A DNA stretch of 64,000 nucleotides, taken from contig NW_022098022.1 in NCBI RefSeq assembly GCF_002288925.2, positions 1,641,622-1,705,621 of the forward strand, read 5' to 3'. Numbering within the stretch: position 1 is the first letter of the stretch; every line of letters starts with the position of its first letter. This document shows, one piece after another, positions 11,456 through 23,850 of the stretch. The stretch comes from Delphinapterus leucas. Taxonomy: Eukaryota > Chordata > Mammalia > Artiodactyla > Monodontidae. The notes beneath the pieces are model-generated. The model worked only from the letters and a program-made list of their open reading frames with translations. It searched no databases and was not told where the DNA came from. A program made the translations under genes and the position numbers.

Positions 11456-12930
11456 ACAGGAGTAGGTTGATGTCGATTGCCACATGCTGATTGAATCCTG
11501 TGCCATTTAATGTATATATTAAATATCACTGAGTGCTGTTGGTTTAATCTGACAAGAAACTCTCACATGTATTTGACATGGCCCTTAAGTGAATGTACTT
11601 CACAGGGGCTGCCCACTACGTATCTGTTAATAAATGGCAACAGGCAGGAGAGGGCGGTTGCACATATTAAAAACCCACAACTCCTCAATGCACAGCTGGT
11701 TAAACATGCAGAGGTGGGAGTGATGTTAGAAGGAAAAAAGTCACCGCTCTTTTCTTCAGCACAATGAAAGTGAACAAACAGATGGCTTAACATCTTCAAG
11801 TTTATTAGTTGTTTCATACTAATCGTCTTGACTCAACGTTGCTATTCTCCCGTATGTTAAAAGAAAAATAAATAAGTTTAAATAAGTGGGGTTTTTGTTT
11901 TATTTTTTTGAGAGAGAGAGAGAGAGAGGATGAATTCTTGACATGAGGGTCTGGTTACTGTGTGGTATTGTAGGATCTCTTTCTCTGAAGATTGTTAAGA
12001 ATTGATGACAGTTTCAGTAGACTTCTGCCTGGAGCGATGGAAACTAATTGGATGACCCTCTACTGATCAGCTTCCTCTGTGAAGAGTGCTACAGGAGGTC
12101 TCCCCGGAGATGGCCCATAGCAACTGGGACAAAATAGTCACCCGTCCAGAAACGCCAATAATCAAATGTCATGAAATGCATTCCAAAGAAGAGTTGGTTA
12201 TTTATCACAAATATCTGAAGGATCTGGGACTGTTTACATTTTATATAATCTCATTATTTTTATAGCCTGTATTAAGTTACCATTAGAATTCTGCCTATCC
12301 CAGTCCCTTAGTTGGATATAAATCAGTCAACTATTCATGGAGTGGCCACAGGGTGGTTGACAAGGCATTAGATGCCTGGAATTAGTTGCTCCTTCAGGAT
12401 TGATCCATTAGTAGGACAGATAAAACCAGTGAAAATAAACTCTTCTTCGTTGACATAACAGGCAAAACTAGTACATACAGAGAAGTGCAATTATCGGGGA
12501 GGTGAACATGCAATTCTGTAAGCACCATGAACAATGGGAAATATTTGTGGAAAAAGTAATGAAGAAGACGCTTGGGAGCTGTACAGAGAGGAAATGATAT
12601 GTTTGTCAGACAGAAGGGGGAATTTATGTGAAGCTCTTGGAAAGGCCTGGAAGACATTTCCACGAGTGGGAAGGGAGATTGTATAAGCAGACAACAAGAC
12701 GATGGATGAGATTACTGGGAATAGAAGGTGCAGATCTGGTTTATTTGCATTCAGGAAATAAACTGACCCTTTGGGATGTCTGTCTGGCTTCTTTAACATA
12801 TGCGTACGGTATCCTTGGCAAGGTTACAGCCACTGTTCCCGGGAGCACTGTTCCATTCGGCACTGCCTATATCAGAGCTTCTGCGTTGGCATAAGAGCAG
12901 ATTCAGTACAGTCCAAAACCTAAGGTTATC
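11456..12930. other. Mostly unique sequence with a short GA repeat
   Basis: A (GA)n microsatellite lies at 11910-11929. The rest shows no gene or recognisable repeat. Open frames reach 102 codons on the minus strand but have no family resemblance. Confidence 0.5.
11910..11929 (+). repeat. (GA)n microsatellite
   Basis: About ten GA dinucleotides follow a T-rich stretch. A simple repeat without other features. Confidence 0.9.
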
Positions 12931-12934
12931 ACTT

Positions 12935-13035
12935 AGTTCAGCTATATTCTGTACTAGCTGTGCAACTTCAGGTAAGTTACTTCAATTCTCCAGGCTTCAG
13001 TCTCTTCATCCATAAAAATGAAGGTGTAGGATCAG
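12935..13035 (+). mobile_element. MIR SINE fragment
   Basis: 'ctagctgtgcaacttcaggt', 'aagttacttcaattctc' and 'cagtctcttcatccataaaa' follow the MIR core order ('ctagctgtgtgacc...aagttacttaacctct...cctcatctgtaaaatg'). It is old and without target repeats. Confidence 0.55.
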
Positions 13036-13039
13036 ACAG

Positions 13040-13195
13040 AGGTTCTCAACAGAAGCAGTAATGCCCCAAGGGACTTTTGAAAATGTGTGGATAAGCAACT
13101 TTTGGTGTTACCATGTTTGAATGCACTACAGTCACCCACTGGGTGAAAGCCAGGAATGATAACGCCCAGCAACGCACAGGACGTGGCAGATGGAG
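13040..13195 (+). mobile_element. MER20-like hAT-Charlie DNA transposon remnant
   Basis: 'gaggttctcaacagaag' at the start, then 'gccccaagggacttttgaaa', 'tgtgtggataagcaactttt', 'cacccactgggtgaaagcca' and 'cgcacaggac' follow the order of the non-autonomous MER20 element. It never encoded a transposase. The right end is ragged. Confidence 0.6.
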
Positions 13196-14996
13196 GGAAG
13201 AGAAGTCTCCCATTGTGTAGAGCTTTGGAGTGTAAAGTTTCAGCAGGGAACTCCTGTTTGCAATTATCGAACCCTACCACCTAACTCCCTTTAATTATGA
13301 ACACAGGATATTTTTGGCTAAGTTTTAATAGTCATAAATTTTTCCAGCAGTGCAAAACCACATAATGAAAGACTGCATTCTCTTTTGTTTAGAATTTTAC
13401 TAAAACTTATTCCTCATTACAGAAAATCATATCACCAATGGCAATTTGTGTTAATGCACTTATAAGATTGCATTTATAACTGTGCATTCACTGTGCCCCT
13501 ATGTGTAGGTGCAAGACGAAATGAGTTTACAATGTCTTCTATTATAGAGACACATGAGTATTTATGTGCATGTAGACATATGTATTCTTCTATTACAAAT
13601 TACTTTTATCTCTTCTTTATATAACTGCATAATGTTAATTTTTTAAAATGATTATATGCGTTATATTTTCCGTGAATTTCATTTCACAGAGTTTTTATAA
13701 TAAACTATTTGGTGTGAAGGGGAGCTTTGACTCTGATAGGGCTGAGAACCAATGGATTGGACAATCTCATATATTTAAGCTCTCAAATCCATGGGTTTGT
13801 AAGTTTTACTTTGCTCTGCAAGGAAGGAGAAACTCTTAAATGATTTTCACTAGTGATATTCAGTTCAATGTCTAAATTCTAGAGTAAGAGAAAGAATGAC
13901 TGAAACAGACTCTATTTATTTTACTATCTTTCCACTTAGTTCAACTGAGATAGGAGACTAATAGATAATCAGCACATCAACACGAGTTGAGAACTCACTG
14001 CACCAGGTACTGATAAGAACTCTAAAGAAAGAAATGAGAAAGTGTGTGTTGCCCAAATGACATCACTGAGACCGAGACTTCATTTTCTCAGACAATAGAT
14101 TTCATTTTCTTTAAAGAAGGAAGAACTTTACTGTGTGTTAAGAAGTTAAATTTTTTCCTGTTATGCTAAAATTCCGTTCAAGATTAGAAGAGGAAATAGG
14201 ACACCGAAACACACTGATCTCTCAGAGCACGTGTCGTATTTCATCATTTTCACTACTCTGGCATCTGGCTAACTCCCCTCTCCTTTGCTTTCTGTACACA
14301 CATACATCCACACCAATCGCTAAAGTAATTAAGTCAGGCAAGCCCACACCACCTCTATGGGGAGGATGTTGAAAGGTTTTCTAAATATGATGGCATACAA
14401 ATATTTTAGTAGTATAATCAATAAGTTCCATTCTATAGGGCTTTCTAATTTGCACGTCACTTCTTAAGAGTAAAGCGCAATAAAATTGGGCTTCTTACAG
14501 TCAAATGCCTCAATTTTTGTTTCATACTTCACCTCTGAAATATGATGATCTACTAAAACAAAACCTACGGGGCAGAAAGGCATTTTCCCATTTTGCAAAT
14601 CAAGCAGCCACACGAATGTCTTCCAGGATCTCTAGGAGCTCTGTACAGAGCTGGGCATTTCTCATCCCTCTATTAATGTGACCTTCAAGTGACAGAACTG
14701 GTTCAAGAATAACACATTTTGATGGTACTTGTAAAAGTAATGGAGCTGCTGTCAAAACCACCCAGGATGACAATGAAACTTTAATACATAGTAAGTACTG
14801 TGCGGGCGAGAGTAGGAACTAATGTTTTCACCGAAAATGTTTCCGCCTAATTAGTATTTAACTCACAAATTTCTTTGACATCCAGTTTCAAGTGATTAAA
14901 AAACAAAAAAAAGTATAATTGGTCCAGTGGAGCCACTATAATTGAAAGAAAGGTGTAACTGCCTAATAATGCTGCTGCATGCCATACTGACAGATT
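13196..14996. other. Unique AT-rich sequence
   Basis: No gene, RNA gene or repeat recognised. Confidence 0.5.
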
Positions 14997-15550
14997 CACT
15001 TACTCACTCATTCAGATATATTTATCAACTATCTACGCAAAACACCATTGAGTTGCTAAGGTAGATAAAACAGGGGCTAACGCTTTATTTACACTCAAAA
15101 AGGGCTACTGGTTGAGTCTAAGGAGCTAAAAATATTCCGAGGAATGTTTGCTTAGTGTCCTATTTCATATCACACGTTAGTCCATTGAAGAGGGAAAGAT
15201 AACTTCAGTTTTTGGAATGATTGTAGAAGGCTTCTTGGAAGAGGTGCCATTTGAACGAGACCACGACAGATGCACAATGATCCCAGCAAATGGCACTCCA
15301 GTCAGGTGGAACCACATAAAGTCAAGAACTCCAAAATGTCCTCTGGGGAATAAGGAAGAGTTCTATTCGACTCTCGGGTAGGGTTGTATTAGAAAAGAAG
15401 ACCAAAAGTTAGGTTGATGACACTGCGGAGATGGATAACGAAAGGATAACAAATTTGGGTTATATTTAATAGGTAACTAAAAACCAATAAAGCATGTGCT
15501 CTAAGAAGATTTTTTAAAAGACGAATTAGCAGGGTGAATATGACATTTCC
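14997..15550 (-). mobile_element. L2 LINE 3' fragment, antisense
   Basis: It starts with an antisense L2 end ('cactcattcagatatattta'), passes 'gaaggcttcttggaagaggt' near 15228 (the antisense L2 phrase 'gaaggcttcctggaggaggt') and reaches 'gcatgtgctctaagaagatt' near 15493. It is heavily diverged and the middle is poorly matched. Confidence 0.5.
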
Positions 15551-16079
15551 GTTCTTAAGTCTGTGCTCTGGGACTGATAACTTTTAAAAATCCTGTGTCA
15601 TTCTGTCACATCCTAATCACCCCCCAATCCTGTGTAAACACAACTATGATCTCCCTCTGTGCCGGGTCCCTGCAAAAGGGAAAGGAGTCTATTTAACTAC
15701 CTGAGAGCTTGGGCTGCTCAAAGAACATTCTGAGCAAAGCTCAACACTTGATTCTACCTTGGCACTCACAGCTGATTGGACCAAGCATAGCAAGTTCACA
15801 GGCCTGCTCTAGGAGCTCTGAGTGGCCAGCAGTTACAGCTCTGCCTCACAGGTTCCAGACGGACCGGATGCACTGATGAAGCTCTCTCCTCGACCGGTTT
15901 CCAAAGGAGACTCATAGATAATGGACAGCAGAGAGGAGAGAAGCCAGAAAAGAGAGAAGGTGTCGGCAGAAATGAGGAAGGGGCAGGATATCCAGATAAG
16001 CAGAAATCACGAGGCAAAGAGAAAGAGAAGAGAGAAACAGGAAGAGTAAGAGAGGCGGAGTGTGAAGAAAAGGGCTAAC

Positions 16080-16608
16080 CTAGCAGGCCTGACTGCTGCC
16101 CTCTGCGAGACTGCTCACAAGTTTAGCCCTTGGCTGGCACTGAAGAACTTGGATTTTGAGAGGGCGCCCACCAGCCAAACTCACAGAGTGGCCCGTTGGG
16201 CCTGAACTGTCTATGCAGACTTTCTAGGATGTGCTGAACACCTGCTTTCCTCCTGGGAGTCAGGATCCCTGCAATGCTCCAGGCAGTGGCTGTCTATGGG
16301 AGCCTGCTCCAAGGAAAGCCACGGCGCTAGGTCTCCCGGAGCTTCCCTGGCAGACAGGGTTTCACACGTGCTGTTGGGACTCCCTGCTGGGGTCACCCAG
16401 AGTGTCCTGTGACTCCGCCACGAGACAACCCCTGGCAGCTTGTGCCTGGTCTCCTTCAGACTTCCCCCTGTGCTTTGCCTTTGCTCCTTCCGCTGTAATA
16501 AATCATGGCTGTGAGGCTGTGAATATGACTTTGGTTGCGTCTTGTGAGTGCCGGTGAAACACTGAACTTGGGGTTGGTCTGGGGGACCCGGACACACAGC
16601 TGTGTTGT
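16080..16608 (+). mobile_element. Probable endogenous retroviral LTR
   Basis: This is a GC-richer block with the layout of an LTR 3' half. There is a C/T-rich run 'tgtgctttgcctttgctcc', then 'gctgtaataaatcatggctg' with a good AATAAA signal at 16497-16502. A U5-like section follows, and it ends near 'gggggacccggacacaca'. Similar endings ('gtaataaatcat...ggggacc') are common in mammalian ERV LTRs. The 5' limit is unclear and could lie as far left as about 15,800. The 128-codon minus-strand and 108-codon plus-strand frames here are artefacts of this block. No gag, pol or env sequence adjoins it. Confidence 0.5.
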
Positions 16609-17499
16609 CAGTCGATAGCGAAGCCCATTCATTTACTCATGTTTGTAGGTGAGGAGAAAAGCACAATAAAAACAGATCTGGACGCCAACGACTGGTGCTT
16701 GGTGCTCGGTGGTGGAAAAGCATTGCTTGGGGTCTGAGGCATCCTGAATAATTCTGAATGACTTTCAGTTTCACTGCGGACTCCACGAAGATTCATTATA
16801 TCCCCACACTCCTTCATCTACAGTAACCCCTTGTTACTTAAGGCAAACAAGGCTCTAATTGTTTCCTAAAAGAGCCAAACAGTCGCCAAAGCAAATCATA
16901 CAGTCAGGTAAAGTGACTACGTGACCAGTGGATGCTTTCCAGCCTCAGTAAAGCCTCGGAGCTGCCCACAATGCTGTTGGTTTGTTGGTTGGTTGGCTTT
17001 GTCTTTATTCAGCAACCTTTTGTTTTATCATGAAATGTCTTCTAACTTCAAGCTTCAACTCGTCTTAGTTCTCTCCTGTGATTCTCTGCTGAGCAACTTA
17101 ATCTCTCTGAAGAAAATGAAATCTATTAAATGCATGACTTCCACCTCCAAACCTACCTGCAGGGACCCTATTCTAACTGTCTCACCTCCAACTCCAGAGG
17201 GACAATTGTCTCTTTTCCTGCACACATGAAATTGGGGATGTAATTTCCACACCGTCTCTATCTTTCTCTTTTGTCCAAGTCCCGGCTCTCTCCATCGTCC
17301 CCTCGTCCCTAATATCGTTCATCTCCAGTCTTCACAATGTCTCTCCTCTCTGTACACACAACATTCAAGGCTCTTTCACCCTGAAATAGCAAATCAATAC
17401 AAACAAAAAGAAGTCGCTTCCTGTGACACAGCTGCTGTCGCCTCGCAGAAACTCTGCAAGGTGGCCCGCGCTTAGTCTTCACTTACTAAAATCACACTC
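16609..17499. other. Unique or heavily eroded sequence
   Basis: No gene recognised. The C/T-rich part from about 17,060 may belong to the L2 that follows, but the match is too weak to claim. Confidence 0.4.
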
Positions 17500-18315
17500 A
17501 TTTCTTGGTTTCCATCCTACAACCTTATTCAAAGACCTGTTCACTGCAAAATTCAATGTCTTCTTTCAGTCCTAGTCAAGCTTGTACCTGCCTGCATGAC
17601 CACTTTAATTTTTGAAATTTTCTTCTCCCACCTGTTCTCAAACTCCCTTTGTTCCCTGCATTTTCTCTGCCTTTTCTCATGTCCTCAGTAACTTCCTCTG
17701 CCTCTGCAGCTTGCCTTGCTAACACTGAGGGCTCTGCTTGCTCCTCCCCTCTGCCTACATATGACGCATCTTCCCGTGTGCTCTCCGTTTCCTCCCAGAA
17801 GTCCTATACCACCCTCCTCTGATGGCTCCCAGACCTGCATCTCTCCAGCTCACCCATCCTCCCATGCTCCAGACCCGTCCTCCCAACGACTCCCTGAGTA
17901 TTTCCACTGTGATGAGAACTTCAAGTCAACATGCCTGCAGTCAGATCCAGTATTTTCTCCCTAAGATGTGCTCCTACTCTTTCACTTTTGATCTGACGAA
18001 TAATATCATGTCTACATTCTTTGAAGCCAGAAGATTGGAATACAGAATATATTAGAATAGTAGAATATGGAATAGTAGAATATTCTCAACCTCTTCCTCT
18101 CCTTCACACAACCAATTAATCTCTAAATCCTATCACCACACTTGCTCCAATCCCCAAACGCTCTCTCAAACTCGCTACTCCTTTCTTTCGGCATTACTAC
18201 GTCCTTAATGTCCCCGTGAACAATGGCTCATCTAGGAAATGGTATGAGCTTTCCTCTTGCTCCTCGGGCGGCTCCCACTCTAACCCACCCTCTACAAAGT
18301 CATCAGAGCTCGCAT
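17500..18315 (+). mobile_element. L2 LINE fragment, sense
   Basis: 'gatggctcccagacctgcat' at 17821 aligns with the L2 phrase after the YADD codons. 'cagctcacccatcctcccat' and 'caacatgcctgcag' keep the order. Further on, 'aaatcctatcaccacacttg' near 18126 and 'ctcatctaggaaatggtat' near 18228 also fit L2. The open frames of 77-82 codons here are relics of C/T-rich L2 sequence, not genes. Confidence 0.55.
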
Positions 18316-18334
18316 ACCAGAAAACTAACCATGA

Positions 18335-18545
18335 GCTTGGGCGTTTGAACCAGATCCCCTAGGTTTGAATCCTGACTCTGCTACTGTCTTGCTATGTAGC
18401 CTTGGGCTAATAATGCACCTACACTGTGCCTATCTTGATTGGTAGAGCAGAATACTAATAATAGCTAAGAAGATTACATGAGTTAACATATGTGAAGCAC
18501 CTACACATGTATCTGACGTTTAGTAAGTGATCAATAAATGTTATT
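18335..18545 (+). mobile_element. MIR SINE, fairly complete
   Basis: Head to tail: 'aggtttgaatcctgactctg', 'ttgctatgtagccttgggc', 'gattacatgagttaacatat', 'gtgaagcacctacaca' and the 3' end 'agtaagtgatcaataaatg'. All are in MIR order and orientation. Confidence 0.75.
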
Positions 18546-19079
18546 TTATAATCGTATATATATAGCATATTTTTTCTTTACCTGAAAAACTGTTAAATCT
18601 CTTTTGATACCAAACAAATATGCAACATCTCAGTGAAGCTTACAGCAACCATCCCCAAAAGAGTAACTGCTTCCTTATCTGGGTCTTAAAGCTATGATTT
18701 CTTTTGCCATCATGGAATATGCCTCACCATATACCACATCACAGGTCTGCTGCAGAAGAATACAGGCTCTTGATCAGATTTATGTCAGTATTCCCAGAAT
18801 GAATGAATGTGTGTGTGAACATTTGGATGTAAGCCATTTTATCACGGTCCAAATTAAACGTTATTACATTTTTTCTGAAGTACCTGTGATAGATGAAAGT
18901 ATCAAAAGGCAATACAAGATCAAAGAAACAAATATCAAATCCACATGTAGAAATACCAGTGAGTATTTAGAATGAAAATACGGGCCTTCTCGAAATCTTC
19001 TGGAATTTATTCTATTAAGTAAGGGAAGCTCTAAAACTGTTAGAACAGCAGCTGAACTACTCATATAAATAAACGCTTA

Positions 19080-19112
19080 GGACCTCCCTGGTGGCACAGT
19101 GGTTAAGAACTC
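19080..19112 (+). mobile_element. Isolated head of a CHR-type SINE
   Basis: The first 33 bases match the CHR head ('ctccctggtggcacagtgg' and 'ttaagaac') with about four differences. The tRNA-like box B, the body and the A-tail are absent. The sequence after 19112 does not match any CHR form I know. Truncation of a SINE normally removes the 5' end, so a head-only piece is unusual. Confidence 0.5.
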
Positions 19113-21768
19113 TTGTCTCTGAGATTTAATTCGGTGTTGTGGTACAGAGGCCGGATTCGGGTTCGGTATTAGTAGGAGAGCAGGCTTCTCGGGAAGAGTC
19201 AAGAAAAAGAGCAGAAGAAATGCCAGAGGTGTGGTAACACCAGGGACATCAATCTGGCACCAAGTGAGAAATACTACAAAGTATACCGAGAGCATCACAG
19301 CACACGGTTCACCTTGGAGCGACCGACCATAATTGGTGACTGAAGGAAAATTCACTGAACATGATCTGTAGTGACACTCCCTAAATTTGGGGGTAGGGGT
19401 GTAGATCGGCTAAAAGACAAACATGTTGGAAATATTTTGGGGTTGCATCTTAAAGCACTAGATTGACAAGGGACAATTTCAGTGAAGATAGAACAGGCTT
19501 TGATATTCAAACACAGCATTCAAAATAACACCCCACTTACAGAAGGCAGGCAGGCATTCCAAACACAAACTCCCAACGTGAACCGCTCACGGGGATGGTT
19601 AACAGGAGCCTCCACGGGGCAGCTTCGTTCACTTGGTCTTGCAAATTTACGGTGAGTGCCTCCAAGCAGTAAACTCATTAAAACCAGGAAATGGCTTACG
19701 TAAAGTGACAAACAGTTCTAAAAATAAATGTTTGAACTACATGGATTCCAAACAAATTTATCACATTCAGAACCGTTAACAGCACACCTATCATGACTAG
19801 AAAATTAATTCACGATAACAACGTGTCAAACTGTATGTTTCTTAACTTGTTCCCCCTCCCCGTTCTAAAAAAGAACCCACTTGTTAAGAAGCACGTTCCA
19901 TCTCTACCCACCGTCACTCCCAGTCGCCGTGCCATTTTAAGCGCGTGCTGACTTTTTTCCAGCCTACTTTGTCCTCTTCTACATTGTCCAAAAATGGCTG
20001 TAGATGTGAGCGCAGACTATGATACAACAGGGATGCTCTCGCGTGTCTGAGGAAGCCAGTACAGTCTAGTCTAACTGTGATGTGTTAACATTACCCAAGT
20101 GCAACACTTTTTAAAAAAGCGTATACAAATATTCACATTTATGCTTCATTATGGGCTGTTTTGCCAGAAAAACACCACACTTTATTCAGATGTTACAGTT
20201 GTGTTATTCCCGTGGACATTTATTTTACGAAATCAGAAAGCACAGGAAGAGTGAGATAGCTACATGTTAGGACCACACAGCCGCCCACGGCTGAGGCCCT
20301 CTGGTCGCGCTCCTCTGCCACGCACGCCTTTCAGAGGAGCTCACCCTCCCCTGCACTCTCCCCACTGAATCTGAAGTGGCAAATGTAGCCAATGAGATAC
20401 AGGATCAAGTAGCTCCTGGCACACAAATAATGACCGACAGCAACCTCAAGGAGAGCGGACAAGGGTATCCTAAATGCTGAGGCTAACAGAAGCCTGGCTT
20501 AAATACCATTAGTCCATGCAAGTCAGAAATTCCCAGCAAGTTTAGAAAACACAATTATCTCTTAGTGGACTCCTGATTTTTCCTAGAATCTAAGATACCT
20601 TCTTTACCTCCTTCCAGGATCACTACTGGGAAGGGGAACACAGCCAAAGGAAAGGGTGGGAAGCCACAAGGTTGGGATGATTTGCTTCTCCTTCCCACCC
20701 TCAGAAATGTTTCCTGGGAATGGCGGCTGGTATAGTCTCCGATCTTTTCTGCAAGTGTCTCTTAGTAGACGGCACCAAGAAGCAGCCACGTCATCAGTTA
20801 GCACAACATCAAGGCCCAGTTGATTATAGCCACATCATGTTAATACACGACCTTCAACATTAAACCTTAAAGCAGTCTGCGTAATATTTCAAGTATTGAA
20901 TTTTAATTGGGGGCGTACATTGAATAAACAGCAACCTCAATGATTCACCTGAACATAGAATAGTTTTTGTGTTTGTCTGAAATATTGTTCTCACTGGGCT
21001 CTAAATAGTTAATTAAGTATGCATATTAATTATTACCAAAGTATAAGAATGTTCCTAAAAGGGCATCTATTGTCCACATAAATATCAAAGAAATTTTTTT
21101 ATGATCAGCATGGTTTCAGTGAAAACCAAGTGAATTAACGTCGTTGGTAGGCAGATCAAAGGAGAAAATGTGTTTCTCACTGATTGAAGTTTTCTCACCT
21201 GAATTCATTTAGTATTTAACTTATAATAATAGTATTCATAATACGTTATGCTATTTGTTGAAAGGTTTTTAGGAGTATGGTTGTCATAAACCTTTAGAGG
21301 GTTACCTTTCTTGACAGTGATGCTCAGAGAACATGTGTATATACCAAATTCGTAAAATCACCAAGAAAGTCTCAGCAAATATAAAGAATTGCTTAGGAAA
21401 AATATATTCCCCTTAGAATTATTTTTATGTTTTAAGTAAAGAGGTAAAAAATAAACAGTGGAACTTTTTAGCAGCTCTCAATTTTAGGAAAAGGTCATAA
21501 ATTTACTTACAAGGAATCTAGAAGTCAAAAGAATGAAGTTCCATCACCAGCCTGCAAATGAACAACAACAAAACCTAAGACAATATGACTTTACTCAGGC
21601 CACTTAATTGAACAAGACAGAAAAACAAACGAACAAGCATGATTATATGATTTATGATTCAATGATATAAATTTAGAGCATTGGCCACAGTAAATAATAA
21701 TGGTAACAATAATAGTAATGTCACGATCCTTTTCTCCAAAGATTAAACTGGAGCATACCATAAATCTC

Positions 21769-21784
21769 TTTTTTTTTTTTTTTT
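21769..21784 (+). repeat. T16 homopolymer
   Basis: An uninterrupted T run. No SINE or L1 body is recognisable next to it. Confidence 0.9.
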
Positions 21785-23520
21785 AAGTGCTATTCTTCCA
21801 CATGCTAAGTAGGTCAAGCTGTTAGTTTGTTTCCATGCACGCTAAGGAAAACAACCAGAAGATTAATACAATAATTGAGAAGAGAACAGTGGAATTGGTA
21901 CTCTGAACTAGCGCCAACATATATTCACAAACCCAATTAAGATCACAGGAAAAAAATGATTTTCTATGTCACTGAGGTTTTCCAACAAGTTTTCACAAGT
22001 CATTGCATCTAGATATGAATACGAGCTAATCTACGGCCGCTCAACCACCACTGATGCAGCATTTGTAGTCCGGGTTGCAGGAAGCCAATGGGGTGCTGCA
22101 CTGATGTTAGCTCTGCTGTTCTGACACTCTATCCAGATGCTCTGACTTTGCTTCAGCACACTCAGAGCTGAGTCTGAATCCTCAAAGCACGGGTAGAAAG
22201 AGTTATGGTTAAGGCAGGGTTAGAGGTGCAGTGAACCAGCATGACCTGCACTGATTTGCAATCCTAAAACTGGTGTGAAAACAGCACAGTGGCCTTGACT
22301 GGACACTCACATGGCTAAGGGCAAAATGGGACAGATATGAATTCACGTGTTTCTCTTTCTTGCTCTCCTCATCTCTCTTCTACACCATGATGGCTCAGTG
22401 TACAATCATTTTATGATAAAAGATATAAATTCGATGGAAGGATCTGTATTTTCTATAGCAGATAATCTATCGGGATGTTGTCTGTTAGGTGCTTAAATGT
22501 GTCGGTGCTTACATGTATAACGTTAACAGCCTTAGGTTGACCTACATATATTATCAGAAGATTTAACACTGGGTTTTGTTAAATTCCTTGTCTCTTTTAA
22601 CCAGGGAAGTTACTATGAAGGTGATACACAAAGCACAAGCACAGATCTTTAATCTAGGAGGTGTCTCCAACAATAAGATGGGTTTCAGCGTGGATAGCAG
22701 CTTTTGTGCAAACTCCATGTCAGGATACTTGACAGAGTTAAGTGATACAATTGAAAGTTAAATAACAGAAGGGAGAGGCATTAAGGGGCAAAGAAAAGAT
22801 AGAAAATTCGTGTTTTCAGATGAGATCTGTAAGGAGGAGGAGAGTCATCTGGGTGGGGAGACATAAAAACCCTCTACAGTTAACAGGAGCTGAAGAGAAA
22901 TTGATTTAGAAAGAACAGAGGCATAATCATGGTGTTGAATAGCACATTCAATAATGAGTCTGATTCTTGGAAATGCTGAGCTAAAGGTGGAGCCAGTAAC
23001 TCTGAGAATGACACATGCCATAATTTCCGCAGGAACAGAGCCACTCCTTACCCCCCCATCGAGAAAAGTCTACACAACACAGTCTCAGAAGCTATGTTGA
23101 GTAGTAAAACTGAGGCGAGAGAGGAATTTAGAAGTCTGAGGGATACATCAAAGTGATGGAATTTCAAGAGAACCCTGAAAGCAGTGGAAACACGCCACAA
23201 ATCGGACTCAGTAGTAACATTCGAATGTGTGGATAATACTGTCACCTATCTTTAGGGGAAGGCAGCTGGATATAGCTCCGTATTTTGCAAAGATGTCAAT
23301 TAAAAAGTCCCTCAGACAGGGAGAAGATCGATAAAAGAACTTCAAGGTGTAGCTCATTTGAAACTATCACAGAAATAAGGAAATGGTGCTGATTTAGTGA
23401 CAGCCTATGTTCTAACAAACATCAGGTAGGAAGTGAACGTGTGTCTCTGTGGAATCACTTTTGATACCAAAATCTTTGCTTTCACAGTCAAGCATAACCA
23501 CGTTCCGAAGCAGTAACCCA

Positions 23521-23850
23521 ATGTAAGACGCAGGTGACGCAGGCAACGCTATACACACCGGGGCCGCTTCCCGCGGTCCGGCGCCTGGCGGGAGCTAGGA
23601 CGGGCATGAACAGCCACAAGACTCTCAGCTACGTGCAGACACACCAGCAGCCCCTCCGCGATCTGTCCTTGCGTTTCGCATTCTCACCAAGTGTACTTCT
23701 GGTTCCTCATCACCTCCCCTCCGTGCCTCTCTCTTTTCTGGCTTCCCCCGTCCCGTGGCTTCTGTAGACGTTTCTACACCAGCCTGTCGACATAGTCGGG
23801 CTCATGAGCCTCGTGAGAATAAACCTTAGCTCTGCCCACTGAATTCTATC
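23521..23850 (+). other. CpG-dense, GC-rich patch, possibly an LTR
   Basis: About twelve CpG dinucleotides lie within 23521-23640 ('cttcccgcggtccggcgcc' is the core) in otherwise CpG-poor surroundings. A C/T-rich segment follows, then 'gagaataaacctta' near 23816 with an AATAAA-type signal. This layout (GC-rich part, pyrimidine run, AATAAA) resembles a young LTR, but I cannot assign a family. A fragment of a processed gene or a small CpG island is the alternative. Intact CpGs suggest a recent or unmethylated sequence. Confidence 0.35.

Larger units (their letters stand above)
18546..23520. other. Long mostly unique stretch
   Basis: It contains a 33-bp SINE head at 19080-19112 and a run of 16 T at 21769-21784. 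I recognise no gene, exon or RNA gene. Frames reach at most 93 codons. Confidence 0.5.

Noticed and set aside
16211..16597. 128-codon minus-strand and 108-codon plus-strand frames as genes
   Set aside because: Both lie in the GC-rich LTR-like block and overlap each other.
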